Assembly: GCA_029288195.1 (NCBI GenBank) | Contig: JARFPR010000367.1 | Span: 1-5,177 of the forward strand | Origin: Gammaproteobacteria bacterium | Lineage (GTDB): Bacteria; Pseudomonadota; Gammaproteobacteria; GCA-001735895 | Reading direction: 5' to 3' | DNA: 5,177 bases | Part shown: piece by piece, positions 1 to 5,177 of the stretch | How the letters are laid out: every line of letters starts with the position of its first letter | How positions within the stretch are numbered: position 1 is the stretch's first letter | Translations under genes and position numbers: made by a program | Notes under the pieces: model-generated | Seen by the model: only the letters and a program-made list of their open reading frames with translations | Told to the model about the DNA's origin: nothing | Databases searched by the model: none

Positions 1-98
1 CTCGTCAGCCAGAGCAAGCTCTGCTGTTACCGTTCGACTTGCATGTGTTAAGCATACCGCCAGCGTTCAATCTGAGCCAGGATCAAACTCTTCAGTTT
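1..98 (-). rRNA. rrs: 16S ribosomal RNA, 5' end only (partial)
   Basis: The reverse complement begins AAACTGAAGAGTTTGATC and continues with CTGGCTCAG, the universal 16S start (27F primer site), then the block ending ACACATGCAAGTCGAACGG. The V1 stem follows (AGAGC-TTGC-TCT type loop) and then CTGACGAG, which corresponds to the E. coli GCTGACGAG. The mature 5' end is placed near 98 by alignment with E. coli AAATTGAAGAG. Only about the first 98 nt are present; the gene continues past the left edge. It is the structural RNA of the small ribosomal subunit. The V1 form fits Gammaproteobacteria, but this piece is too short for genus-level placement. Confidence 0.97.
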
Positions 99-215
99 AA
101 AACTATTTACGGATAGCTCCGTGTAACTTTTTTGAAGAGAGTAACCTCGACTTATTTAACGTAAGTTAAAGTTTTGGTCACTCAAATCGTAATGATACGA
201 AATCATCAATGACAT

Positions 216-227
216 GAGTGCCCACAC
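216..227 (-). promoter_or_regulatory. boxC-like conserved rrn leader block
   Basis: The minus strand reads GTGTGGGCACTC, which I recall as identical to the block after boxA in E. coli rrn leaders. It lies 15 nt downstream of boxA. In E. coli this region contributes to the Nus/boxC leader element and to the base of the pre-16S processing stem. The assignment rests on sequence identity and order. Confidence 0.75.
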
Positions 228-242
228 AAATTACCTAATCAA

Positions 243-255
243 TTGTAAAAGATCA
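243..255 (-). promoter_or_regulatory. rrn boxA antitermination site
   Basis: The minus strand reads TGATCTTTTACAA, matching 11 of 13 positions of the E. coli rrn boxA TGCTCTTTAACAA. It sits about 145 nt upstream of the mature 16S end and just upstream of the boxC-like block, the expected order. BoxA RNA binds NusB/NusE (S10) and lets RNA polymerase resist Rho in untranslated rRNA. Confidence 0.85.
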
Positions 256-272
256 TTTTCACCAGGGAACGC

Positions 273-325
273 CTGATGTTTTCGGGTCTTTAACAGACCC
301 ACCTCGCATCCCCGAAAATCGTCAG
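273..325 (-). promoter_or_regulatory. Imperfect leader stem-loop upstream of boxA (boxB-like position)
   Basis: CTGATGTTTTCGGG (273-286) can pair with CCCGAAAATCGTCAG (311-325), giving about 14 pairs with one bulge and one G-T/G-U mismatch. Inside it, GGGTCT (284-289) and AGACCC (295-300) form a perfect 6-bp stem with loop TTAAC. The GGG at 284-286 is shared, so the two stems compete unless the outer one shortens. The element lies between the P2 start and boxA, where E. coli leaders carry the boxB hairpin. Function is inferred from position only. Confidence 0.55.
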
Positions 326-357
326 ATCGCCGGGTACTTTATAAAAGCGAGGCGCGA

Positions 358-385
358 ATTATAAGCCCTTTTTTCGCGGCGTCAA
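358..385 (-). promoter_or_regulatory. rrn promoter P2 (sigma70-type)
   Basis: On the minus strand the -35 box TTGACG (385-380) and a perfect -10 box TATAAT (363-358) are separated by 16 bp. The -10 is followed by a GC-rich discriminator TCGCGCC, typical of stringently controlled rRNA promoters. Transcription is expected to start near 350, giving a leader of about 250 nt before mature 16S. A T-rich run (plus strand, 368-374) lies in the spacer. It is the proximal of two tandem promoters. Confidence 0.88.
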
Positions 386-396
386 CGACTTCCGCA

Positions 397-416
397 GCAT
401 TTATCGGGATAAATGC
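397..416. repeat. Perfect palindrome just upstream of P2
   Basis: GCATTTAT (397-404) and ATAAATGC (409-416) are perfect inverted arms around CGGG; counting the flanking C/G pair, the arms reach 9 bp with a 2-base centre. It ends 12 bp upstream of the P2 -35 box, in the zone where UP elements or activator/Fis sites sit. No T run follows on the minus strand, so it does not look like an intrinsic terminator for P1 transcripts. It may be an operator or a leader hairpin in P1-initiated RNA. Confidence 0.6.
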
Positions 417-518
417 CGATGTGTCGATCTCTGCCTGAATTGCAGGGGCTTTTAAATGCTCGTCCAGGATACGAATCAGCACTACTACAACTTGCCGCTT
501 CGACCTGACGAGGCGCGC

Positions 519-546
519 ATTATAGGCAGTATTAATACCGCGTCAA
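519..546 (-). promoter_or_regulatory. rrn promoter P1 (sigma70-type)
   Basis: On the minus strand the -35 box TTGACG (546-541) and a perfect -10 box TATAAT (524-519) lie 16 bp apart, followed by discriminator GCGCGCC. Start is expected near 511. The GC-rich discriminator predicts an unstable open complex and ppGpp/iNTP sensitivity, as known for rRNA promoters. A perfect 10-bp palindrome GTATTAATAC (529-538) fills much of the spacer. P1 starts right after tyrS, its -35 being 20 bp from the tyrS stop codon. Confidence 0.9.
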
Positions 547-570
547 GCGCTATTTACAAAATTTATCAAG
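547..570 (-). promoter_or_regulatory. Candidate UP element of rrn P1
   Basis: Directly upstream of the P1 -35 box, the minus strand has an AT-rich tract (570-551, reading TTGATAAATTTTGTAAATAG) within otherwise GC-balanced DNA. A-tract/T-tract runs at -40 to -60 are the known binding target of the RNA polymerase alpha C-terminal domain at rRNA promoters. The tract overlaps the tyrS stop codon (568-566). Confidence 0.6.
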
Positions 571-1765
571 CGAGGGTAATGCGAGCGAATTTGCGCTTGC
601 CGACCTGGGCCACGACGATGGAACCTTGCTCCAGTTCCAGCCCTTTATCGGACACTTTCTCGCCATCGAGCTTAACCGCACCCTGCTGTATCATGCGGAA
701 GCTTTCGGAAGTGCTGCTGGTCAATCCGGCCTGCTTCAACAGGGCTGCAATACCGATGGTCCCCCGTTCGAGGGTTACCGTAGTTTCAGGCATGTCGTCA
801 GGCATTGCACCCTTGGCAAAACGCGCAATGAAATCCTGTTTGGCTGACGCTGCGGCCGCGGCGTTATGAAATCGGGTAATGATTTCCTCGGCCAGCAGGA
901 ACTTGATATCGCGCGGATTGGCACCGGCACCGACGTCAAGTTGAAATTGCTCAACTTCATTCATCGGTCGGAAGCTCAACAACTCGAAGTAGCGCCACAT
1001 CAATTCATCGCTGATTGACATGATCTTGCCGAACATTTCGTTTGGCGCATCCTCGATACCGATATAGTTGTCGAGCGACTTGGACATTTTTTGTACACCA
1101 TCGAGCCCCTCCAGGATAGGCATGGTCAGAATGACCTGCGGCTCCATACCTTCAGCCTTCATCAATTCACGTCCGACCAGCAAATTGAATTTCTGATCGG
1201 TGCCACCCAGTTCGACGTCGGCCTGCATTTCGACTGAATCCCAACCCTGCACCAGTGGATACAGAAATTCGTGGATCGAAATCGGCTGATTATTCTTGTA
1301 GCGCTTCGAGAAATCGTCTCGTTCGAGCATGCGTGCCACGGTGTGACGAGAGGCGAGGCGAATCATGTCGGCAGAGCTTCGAGGCCCGTGCCAGGTTGAA
1401 TTAAAGCAAATTTCGGTCGTATCCGGATCGAGGATCACAGATACCTGCTCCTGGTAGGTTTGTGCATTCTGCTGGATTTGCTCCGGCGTAAGCGGTGGTC
1501 GGGTTGCGGATTTGCCGCTGGGATCACCGATCATCCCGGTAAAATCGCCTATGAGAAACATTATGTGGTGCCCGAGTTCCTGAAATTGACGCATTTTATT
1601 AAGCAACACGGTGTGACCGAGGTGCAGATCGGGTGCCGTGGGATCAAATCCCGCCTTGATTTTTAAAGGTTTTCCCCGCTTTAATTTTTCCTGCAATTCA
1701 GCCTCAAGCAGGATCTCATCGCACCCACGTTTTAACTGCTGCATTGCATCTTTTTCCGAAATCAT
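566..1765 (-). CDS. tyrS: Tyrosine--tRNA ligase (TyrRS)
   Basis: Cytoplasmic class I aminoacyl-tRNA synthetase that activates tyrosine with ATP and loads it on tRNA-Tyr. The 399-residue product has the class I signatures HLGH (48-51, in PDLHLGHT) and KMSKS (226-230), the LGGTDQKFN segment (186-194) of the tyrosine/tRNA site, and a C-terminal S4-type RNA-binding domain (about 335-395). Length and the HLGH variant fit the ~400-residue TyrZ-like branch found in Pseudomonas rather than the 424-residue E. coli form; this placement is from memory. The ATG at 1765-1763 is supported by AGAAGGG (1780-1774) 8 nt upstream. It is divergent from the M23 peptidase gene and co-oriented with rrn downstream, with no terminator visible between. 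A stem-loop (1782-1808) sits immediately before its ribosome binding site. No broken or missing catalytic motif is seen. Confidence 0.97.
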   Translation of the reverse strand: MISEKDAMQQLKRGCDEILLEAELQEKLKRGKPLKIKAGFDPTAPDLHLGHTVLLNKMRQFQELGHHIMFLIGDFTGMIGDPSGKSATRPPLTPEQIQQNAQTYQEQVSVILDPDTTEICFNSTWHGPRSSADMIRLASRHTVARMLERDDFSKRYKNNQPISIHEFLYPLVQGWDSVEMQADVELGGTDQKFNLLVGRELMKAEGMEPQVILTMPILEGLDGVQKMSKSLDNYIGIEDAPNEMFGKIMSISDELMWRYFELLSFRPMNEVEQFQLDVGAGANPRDIKFLLAEEIITRFHNAAAAASAKQDFIARFAKGAMPDDMPETTVTLERGTIGIAALLKQAGLTSSTSESFRMIQQGAVKLDGEKVSDKGLELEQGSIVVAQVGKRKFARITLA

Positions 1766-1839
1766 GCTATATACCCTTCTGGAGATAATTCCTGGGCTTA
1801 ATTATCTCTATTTAACCAACAACTTAGAAAAGCAACCTA
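1766..1839. promoter_or_regulatory. Divergent tyrS / M23 peptidase intergenic region (promoters unclear)
   Basis: These 74 bp must supply or border the starts of both divergent genes, yet hold no consensus promoter. Weak candidates are TTGCTT (1835-1830) - N15 - TAAATA (1814-1809) on the minus strand for tyrS, and TTGCAT (1744-1749, inside tyrS) - N18 - TATATA (1768-1773) on the plus strand for the peptidase gene. Neither is convincing. The plus-strand start at 1840 has only a weak purine stretch (GAAAAG, 1827-1832) as ribosome binding site. Confidence 0.3.
1782..1808. repeat. 9-bp perfect inverted repeat before tyrS
   Basis: GAGATAATT (1782-1790) and AATTATCTC (1800-1808) are perfect 9-bp arms around a 9-base spacer (CCTGGGCTT). 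On the tyrS transcript strand it would form a stem-loop ending one base before the AGAAGGG ribosome binding site (1780-1774). On DNA it could be a dyad operator serving both divergent genes. It has no following T run on the minus strand, so it is not a standard terminator. Confidence 0.65.
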
Positions 1840-3228
1840 ATGAGTTTTCAAGATCTTGATTTCAAATCTGGCCGCGCCCACTTGCAGTGGCCCCAAAACT
1901 CGATATCGGCAAAGTCGGCTTTCCATGTCAAAAGGCCGTTGAAATTGCTAGTGGTTGCGACCGCTGTCATGTTGCTGGGCTTTAGTGTATCGAACTGGCC
2001 GCCCTCGGCCGAAGCAGCGGATTCTACCCTCAAGTTGTCCCGATTACACTATTCGCTGCCATTGCCGGAAGCCTCCGTGCCGCTCGAGCAGGACACTGCT
2101 GAGCCACCAGTCGAAATTGATGCCGAACCCTGGCAAAGCGTCACCATAAAATCTGGCGACACGCTGGCCTCGATTTTTGCAAAAAAAGGCATTTCCTCGA
2201 CCACGACCCACCAGATCGCGAAGTTGAACGAGCAGACTAAAAAACTGCGTTACATCAAACCAGGACAGGAAATCCAGGTGCTGCTCGACGACGAGGGCAA
2301 GCTGCGCCAAATGAAGTATATCCCGGATATAACCCGGACCCTCCTCATTCAGCGCACGGACGATCAATCCTATACCAGCCAGACTATTAATTACCAGCTC
2401 GACCCCTACCCGGTGTATCGCGAAGGCGAAATCGAAACTTCACTGTTCGAGGCGGCCGCTAACGCCAATATCCCGGAAGACGTGATCATGGACCTGGCAG
2501 CGATCTTCGGCTGGGATATCGATTTCTCGCTCGATATCCGCAAGGGCGATCGTTTTGGAATTGTCTACGAGGAGCTTTACAAGGACGATGTCAAAATTCG
2601 TAACGGACGCATCCTGTCTGCCGAATTCATCAATAATGGCAAGACCTATCGCGCTGTCTACTATACCGACCCGTCCGGCGAAAGTGATTATTTCAGTCCG
2701 GATGGTAAAAGCATGCGCAAGGCTTTCCTGCGCAGCCCGGTCGATTTTCGCCGCATCAGTTCCCGCTTTACCAACAAACGCTGGCACCCGGTATTATCCA
2801 AGTGGCGCTCACACAAAGGCGTCGATTATGCCGCCAAACGGGGTACCCCGGTACGTGCTTCCGGTGACGGCAAGATTATCTTCGCCGGCAAAAAAGGTGG
2901 CTACGGCCGTCTCGTGGTAATCCGGCATGGTGGACGTTATACCACGGCGTACGGGCATTTGAACGGTTATGCCCGGGGTACCCGCAGCGGCAAAAAAGTC
3001 AAGCAGGGTCAGATCATCGGTTATGTCGGCAGCTCGGGCATGGCCACCGGACCGCACCTGCACTATGAATTTCGCGTCAACGGGGTACACCGCAACCCGC
3101 TAACGGTTAAGCTTCCCGAAGCCAAGCCAGTAAATAAGGCCTACCTCCCCCACTTCAAAGAGAAGATCCAGGTTTATCTGTCAATGTTGCGCCTGATGGA
3201 TCGCACATTGGCCGACAATTCGCAGTGA
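1840..3228 (+). CDS. mepM: Membrane-anchored M23 family peptidoglycan DD-endopeptidase (MepM-like)
   Basis: Predicted periplasmic zinc endopeptidase that cuts peptide crosslinks of peptidoglycan. The 462-residue protein has a basic N-terminus (K31, R32, K35), one hydrophobic anchor (about 33-50), a LysM-like segment (about 98-150, with VTIKSGDTLASIF and PGQEIQV), a mixed linker domain (about 165-290), and a C-terminal M23/LytM domain (about 300-425). Metal and catalytic motifs are complete: H325 and D329 in HKGVD, H373 in YGHL, and H406/H408 in HLHYE. This domain order is that of MepM (YebA) and of P. aeruginosa PA0667. ATG 1840 is the only Met before the anchor; its ribosome binding site is weak. 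anmK starts inside its stop codon region (4-base overlap), so the pair is likely one operon. Assignment to the family is firm; substrate specificity is inferred. Confidence 0.92.
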   Translation: MSFQDLDFKSGRAHLQWPQNSISAKSAFHVKRPLKLLVVATAVMLLGFSVSNWPPSAEAADSTLKLSRLHYSLPLPEASVPLEQDTAEPPVEIDAEPWQSVTIKSGDTLASIFAKKGISSTTTHQIAKLNEQTKKLRYIKPGQEIQVLLDDEGKLRQMKYIPDITRTLLIQRTDDQSYTSQTINYQLDPYPVYREGEIETSLFEAAANANIPEDVIMDLAAIFGWDIDFSLDIRKGDRFGIVYEELYKDDVKIRNGRILSAEFINNGKTYRAVYYTDPSGESDYFSPDGKSMRKAFLRSPVDFRRISSRFTNKRWHPVLSKWRSHKGVDYAAKRGTPVRASGDGKIIFAGKKGGYGRLVVIRHGGRYTTAYGHLNGYARGTRSGKKVKQGQIIGYVGSSGMATGPHLHYEFRVNGVHRNPLTVKLPEAKPVNKAYLPHFKEKIQVYLSMLRLMDRTLADNSQ

Positions 3229-4349
3229 ATCCAGGCTCCGGCAGCGAGGTCTATGTCGGTCTGATGTCCGGCACCAGCCTCGATGGAATCGATGTCGCGA
3301 TTGTCGATTTTGGAAATTTTCCTCCGCGTATGATTCACGGCCACACAACGCCATACCCGGACTCTGTACGCCAGCGCCTGCACGACCTGTGCCAGTCGCC
3401 ATCGACCACGCTGGACCTCCTGTACGGCCTCGATGCAGAGTTGGGTGAGCTCTACGCTAAAGCCGTTAACCAGGCGTTAGAACTCGCATCCCTCGATGCC
3501 GCCGGGGTTGCGGCGCTGGGATGCCACGGACAGACGATACGACATAACCCGGATTCAGCGATGCCCTATACGGCGCAGATAGGCGATCCCAATCGTATTG
3601 CGGCACTCACCGGAATAACCACGGTTGCAGATTTCAGGCGCAAGGATATCGCCCTGGGTGGCCAGGCGGCGCCGCTGGCACCCGCCTTTCATCGATTCCT
3701 GTTTCGATCGAATGACGAAAATCGTGGGCTGGTCAATATCGGGGGCATCGCCAATATCACCTGCTTACCGGCCGACACCATGCAACCCGTGCTAGGCTTC
3801 GATACCGGGCCCGGTAATACTTTACTCGACTACTGGAACGAAAAGCACCAGGGGTCTAAGTTCGACGAGGCGGGAACCTGGGCAGGCAGTGGCGTCGTCA
3901 TCGACAGCCTGCTCGAGAAAATGATTTCCACAGAAGATTACTTTCGTCTCGATCCCCCCAAGTCTACCGGCACTGAATATTTTAACCCGAACTGGTTGCT
4001 GAAATTCATCGATGAAAAATACAAGGCAAACGACGTCCAGGCCACGTTGGTCGAGTTAACCGCAATCACGATAGCGGATGCCATATCGCAATTACCACAG
4101 CGGTTAGATAGCATTTATGTCTGCGGCGGTGGTGCGCACAACCATTACCTGCTCGAGCGCCTCGAAGCAAATCTTGCGCAAGGCAAGCTGGCAACAACCG
4201 AGGCACTCGGCCTGGATCCGGATTTTGTCGAAGCCGCGGCATTTGCCTGGCTCGCACGCGAGCGTATCAACCTGCAAACCGGCAGTATTCCGGAAGTCAC
4301 GCAGGCACAACATGCCGGCATTTTAGGCGGTGTATACGTTTCAGGCTGA
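3225..4349 (+). CDS. anmK: Anhydro-N-acetylmuramic acid kinase (AnmK)
   Basis: Cytoplasmic sugar kinase that hydrolyses the 1,6-anhydro ring of anhydro-MurNAc and phosphorylates it to MurNAc-6-P, a step of cell-wall recycling. The 374 residues match the usual ~365-375 length. Visible family motifs are GLMSGTSLDGID (12-23), GCHGQTIRH (99-107), QIGDPN (118-123), GGQAAPLAPAFH (145-156), NIGGIANIT (171-179), GFDTGPGN (191-198, with the Asp expected to be the catalytic base), CGGGAHN (300-306) and EAAAFAWLA (336-344). The start is GTG at 3225, overlapping the upstream TGA as GTGA. The next in-frame ATG lies inside the conserved GLMSG loop and is too late. There is no clear ribosome binding site, so translation probably depends on re-initiation after the M23 gene. 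No intrinsic terminator follows. Confidence 0.96.
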   Translation: MNPGSGSEVYVGLMSGTSLDGIDVAIVDFGNFPPRMIHGHTTPYPDSVRQRLHDLCQSPSTTLDLLYGLDAELGELYAKAVNQALELASLDAAGVAALGCHGQTIRHNPDSAMPYTAQIGDPNRIAALTGITTVADFRRKDIALGGQAAPLAPAFHRFLFRSNDENRGLVNIGGIANITCLPADTMQPVLGFDTGPGNTLLDYWNEKHQGSKFDEAGTWAGSGVVIDSLLEKMISTEDYFRLDPPKSTGTEYFNPNWLLKFIDEKYKANDVQATLVELTAITIADAISQLPQRLDSIYVCGGGAHNHYLLERLEANLAQGKLATTEALGLDPDFVEAAAFAWLARERINLQTGSIPEVTQAQHAGILGGVYVSG

Positions 4350-4412
4350 GTAAAACACGCTCAAATGTGATCTTGTTTGCATAATTAGGTCGATTTTGGA
4401 TCGCCACCACAT

Positions 4413-4425
4413 GTCAAATATTGAC
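4413..4425. repeat. Small palindrome overlapping the barrel-gene promoter
   Basis: GTCAA-ATA-TTGAC is a perfect 5-bp inverted repeat with a 3-base centre. It lies directly upstream of two TATAAT boxes, over the -35/spacer zone, where a bound regulator would affect polymerase. The symmetry is short, so chance is possible. Confidence 0.4.
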
Positions 4426-4426
4426 C

Positions 4427-4440
4427 TATAATGGTATAAT
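4427..4440 (+). promoter_or_regulatory. Promoter of the outer-membrane protein gene (two TATAAT boxes, one extended -10)
   Basis: Two perfect TATAAT hexamers lie 8 bp apart (4427-4432 and 4435-4440). The second is preceded by TG and one base (TGGTATAAT, 4432-4440), an extended -10 that can work without a good -35; at the 17-bp spacing only TGTCAA (4412-4417) is found. Expected starts are near 4439 and 4447, i.e. 18 or 10 nt before the ATG at 4457. The region lies between anmK and the next gene and matches no coding frame, which supports a real promoter. Confidence 0.7.
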
Positions 4441-4456
4441 TCAAAGTTGGAATCTA

Positions 4457-5177
4457 ATGGGAAGGTCGATGGGCGTCGCAAGGACAGTTTTCGCAATATC
4501 AGCTTGTATATGGCTGGCGAACGGCACCGCACGGGCAGACTTTGTCGGTCTGAACATCGGCCCCAGCCAATGGGCCCCGGCTTCTTACACCTCGTTCAAC
4601 AGCTCTGACTCCGATAGTTTTGATGTGGTCGACGACCTGGAACTGGAAAATCCGGAACAGTCTTCGATGGTGCTTATCCTCGAGCATCCAATTAAGGCGC
4701 TGCCCAATTTCAAGTACCAGGGCTACAACCTGGATTCGTCAGACTATTCAAACTTCCCTTCGGATCTGCGTTTAAACGGAGAACCCTTGAATTCCGCTGA
4801 CGGGATTACCTCCAGCATTGATCTCACCCAGGACGATATCGTGCTCTACTACCAGCTGCCCAGCAGCAACCGGATAAATCTCGACCTGGGTGTTGATTTG
4901 AAACGCTTCGACGGTGAGATATCGCTTGACGGCACCGACAGCACCCGCGTTTCTGTTAATGAAACAATACCGCTGCTTTATCTCTCGGCACGTTACGATC
5001 TGTCCAACAGCGGCTTTTACGTCGGCGCCCATATCAATGCCAACATTATCGACCTGGGCTTAAGCGAAAGCAGCGCCCAGGACTCGACCATCATGCTGGG
5101 TTATGACTCCGGCAACGGCCTCGGTATCGAGGGTGGCTTCAAGTATTTCTCGCTCGACCTGGACAATGTCGATCAGC
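4457..5177 (+). CDS. Outer-membrane beta-barrel protein, TIGR04219-like (3' end cut off)
   Basis: An open frame runs from ATG 4457 to the right edge (240 codons, no stop). It begins with a signal peptide (hydrophobic core about 11-21, predicted cleavage after ARA at residue 27) followed by DFVGLNIGPSQW. The rest shows alternating short strands and acidic loops: DVVDDLELENPEQSS (56-70), LILEHPIKALPNFKYQGYNL, SIDLTQDDIVLYYQL, NLDLGVDLKRFDGEISL, and YLSARYDL with GFYVGAHIN. These resemble, from memory, the TIGR04219 outer-membrane barrel family (E-H-P-I-x-x-LPN and D-L-x-LD-x-LYY patterns). Function of the family is unknown; a transport or structural role is only a guess. An in-frame ATG at 4469 with GGAAGG (4460-4465) three nt before it is an alternative start; both keep the signal peptide. 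The C-terminal barrel strand is outside the window. Confidence 0.78.
   Translation, partial: MGRSMGVARTVFAISACIWLANGTARADFVGLNIGPSQWAPASYTSFNSSDSDSFDVVDDLELENPEQSSMVLILEHPIKALPNFKYQGYNLDSSDYSNFPSDLRLNGEPLNSADGITSSIDLTQDDIVLYYQLPSSNRINLDLGVDLKRFDGEISLDGTDSTRVSVNETIPLLYLSARYDLSNSGFYVGAHINANIIDLGLSESSAQDSTIMLGYDSGNGLGIEGGFKYFSLDLDNVDQ

Larger units (their letters stand above)
99..350 (-). other. 16S rRNA leader (transcribed spacer with antitermination signals and stem-loops)
   Basis: This is the non-coding stretch between the predicted P2 transcription start (about 350) and the mature 16S 5' end (98), read on the minus strand. In transcript order it holds a long imperfect hairpin (325-273), boxA (255-243), the GTGTGGGCACTC block (227-216) and small perfect stems at 206-192 (ATGAT/ATCAT), 170-155 (TTTAAC/GTTAAA) and 122-109 (ACGGA/TCCGT). 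The order matches the known E. coli rrn leader plan of boxB-like hairpin, boxA, boxC, then pre-16S. By family knowledge the leader recruits the Nus antitermination complex and forms half of the RNase III processing stem; the partner half would lie beyond the left edge. No protein gene is supported here. Confidence 0.85.

Noticed and set aside
456..869. A 137-codon plus-strand open frame crossing the rrn P1 promoter and the tyrS 3' end
   Set aside because: It overlaps tyrS antisense, starts within promoter DNA, has no ribosome binding site and a low-complexity product without a recognisable domain.
1766..1839. T-box riboswitch for tyrS
   Set aside because: The spacer is only 74 bp, with no T-box sequence and no terminator/antiterminator pair; T-boxes are also not expected in Gammaproteobacteria.
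2440..2787. A 115-codon minus-strand open frame inside the M23 peptidase gene
   Set aside because: It lies wholly antisense to a well-supported gene and its translation matches no family; it is a by-product of codon bias.
4344..4364. TGAG...CTCA as a terminator after anmK
   Set aside because: The stem is only 4 bp, has a 9-base AT-rich loop and no T run; it does not meet the pattern of an intrinsic terminator.
4772..5032. An 86-codon minus-strand open frame in the right-hand region
   Set aside because: The plus-strand frame from 4457 has a signal peptide, a promoter and barrel-like strands through the same stretch, so the minus-strand frame is a shadow.
1..5177. CRISPR array, insertion sequence, phage, tRNA or defence cassette
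   Set aside because: I see no regularly spaced repeats, transposase motifs, terminal repeats with target duplication, cloverleaf sequences or defence domains anywhere in the window.

Overview
The window reads as a chromosomal housekeeping locus of a gammaproteobacterium, probably not an enteric one. Three things point there. The 16S rRNA 5' end has a gammaproteobacterial V1 stem. The rRNA leader carries boxA and the GTGTGGGCACTC block known from E. coli. The order rrn - tyrS - M23 peptidase - anmK matches, from memory, the Pseudomonas aeruginosa neighbourhood PA0668.1 - PA0668 (tyrS) - PA0667 - PA0666 (anmK). I cannot name genus or species from about 100 bases of 16S. Both ends are cut inside genes: 16S rRNA on the left, an outer-membrane barrel gene on the right.

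Layout. Positions 1-98 (minus strand) are the first ~98 nt of 16S rRNA, reading off the left edge. Positions 99-565 have no protein gene. They hold the rRNA control region on the minus strand: two strong promoters of the same design (P1 at 519-546, P2 at 358-385), an AT-rich UP-like tract, and a structured leader with boxA and a boxC-like block. Positions 566-1765 (minus) are tyrS, which runs in the same direction as rrn and ends 20 bases before the P1 -35 box with no visible terminator. A 74-base divergent spacer (1766-1839) holds a perfect 9-bp inverted repeat next to the tyrS ribosome binding site. Positions 1840-3228 (plus) encode a membrane-anchored LysM-like/M23 peptidoglycan endopeptidase. 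Positions 3225-4349 (plus) are anmK, overlapping it by 4 bases. After a 107-base spacer with a TGnTATAAT promoter and a small palindrome, an exported outer-membrane beta-barrel protein resembling the TIGR04219 family starts near 4457 and runs off the right edge.

How the genes fit together. Minus-strand genes serve translation (TyrRS and rRNA). The plus-strand pair serves the cell wall: the M23 enzyme cuts peptide crosslinks in the periplasm, and AnmK phosphorylates the anhydro-MurNAc released by wall turnover so that it can re-enter wall synthesis. Their 4-base overlap suggests translational coupling. The barrel gene appears to be a separate transcription unit.

I see no mobile element, CRISPR array, phage gene, toxin-antitoxin pair or defence system, and no convincing undescribed system. 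The points worth a second look are regulatory: the duplicated promoter module of rrn, palindromes in and next to both rrn promoters, a folded leader, the tyrS 5' stem-loop, and the operator-like palindrome before the barrel gene.
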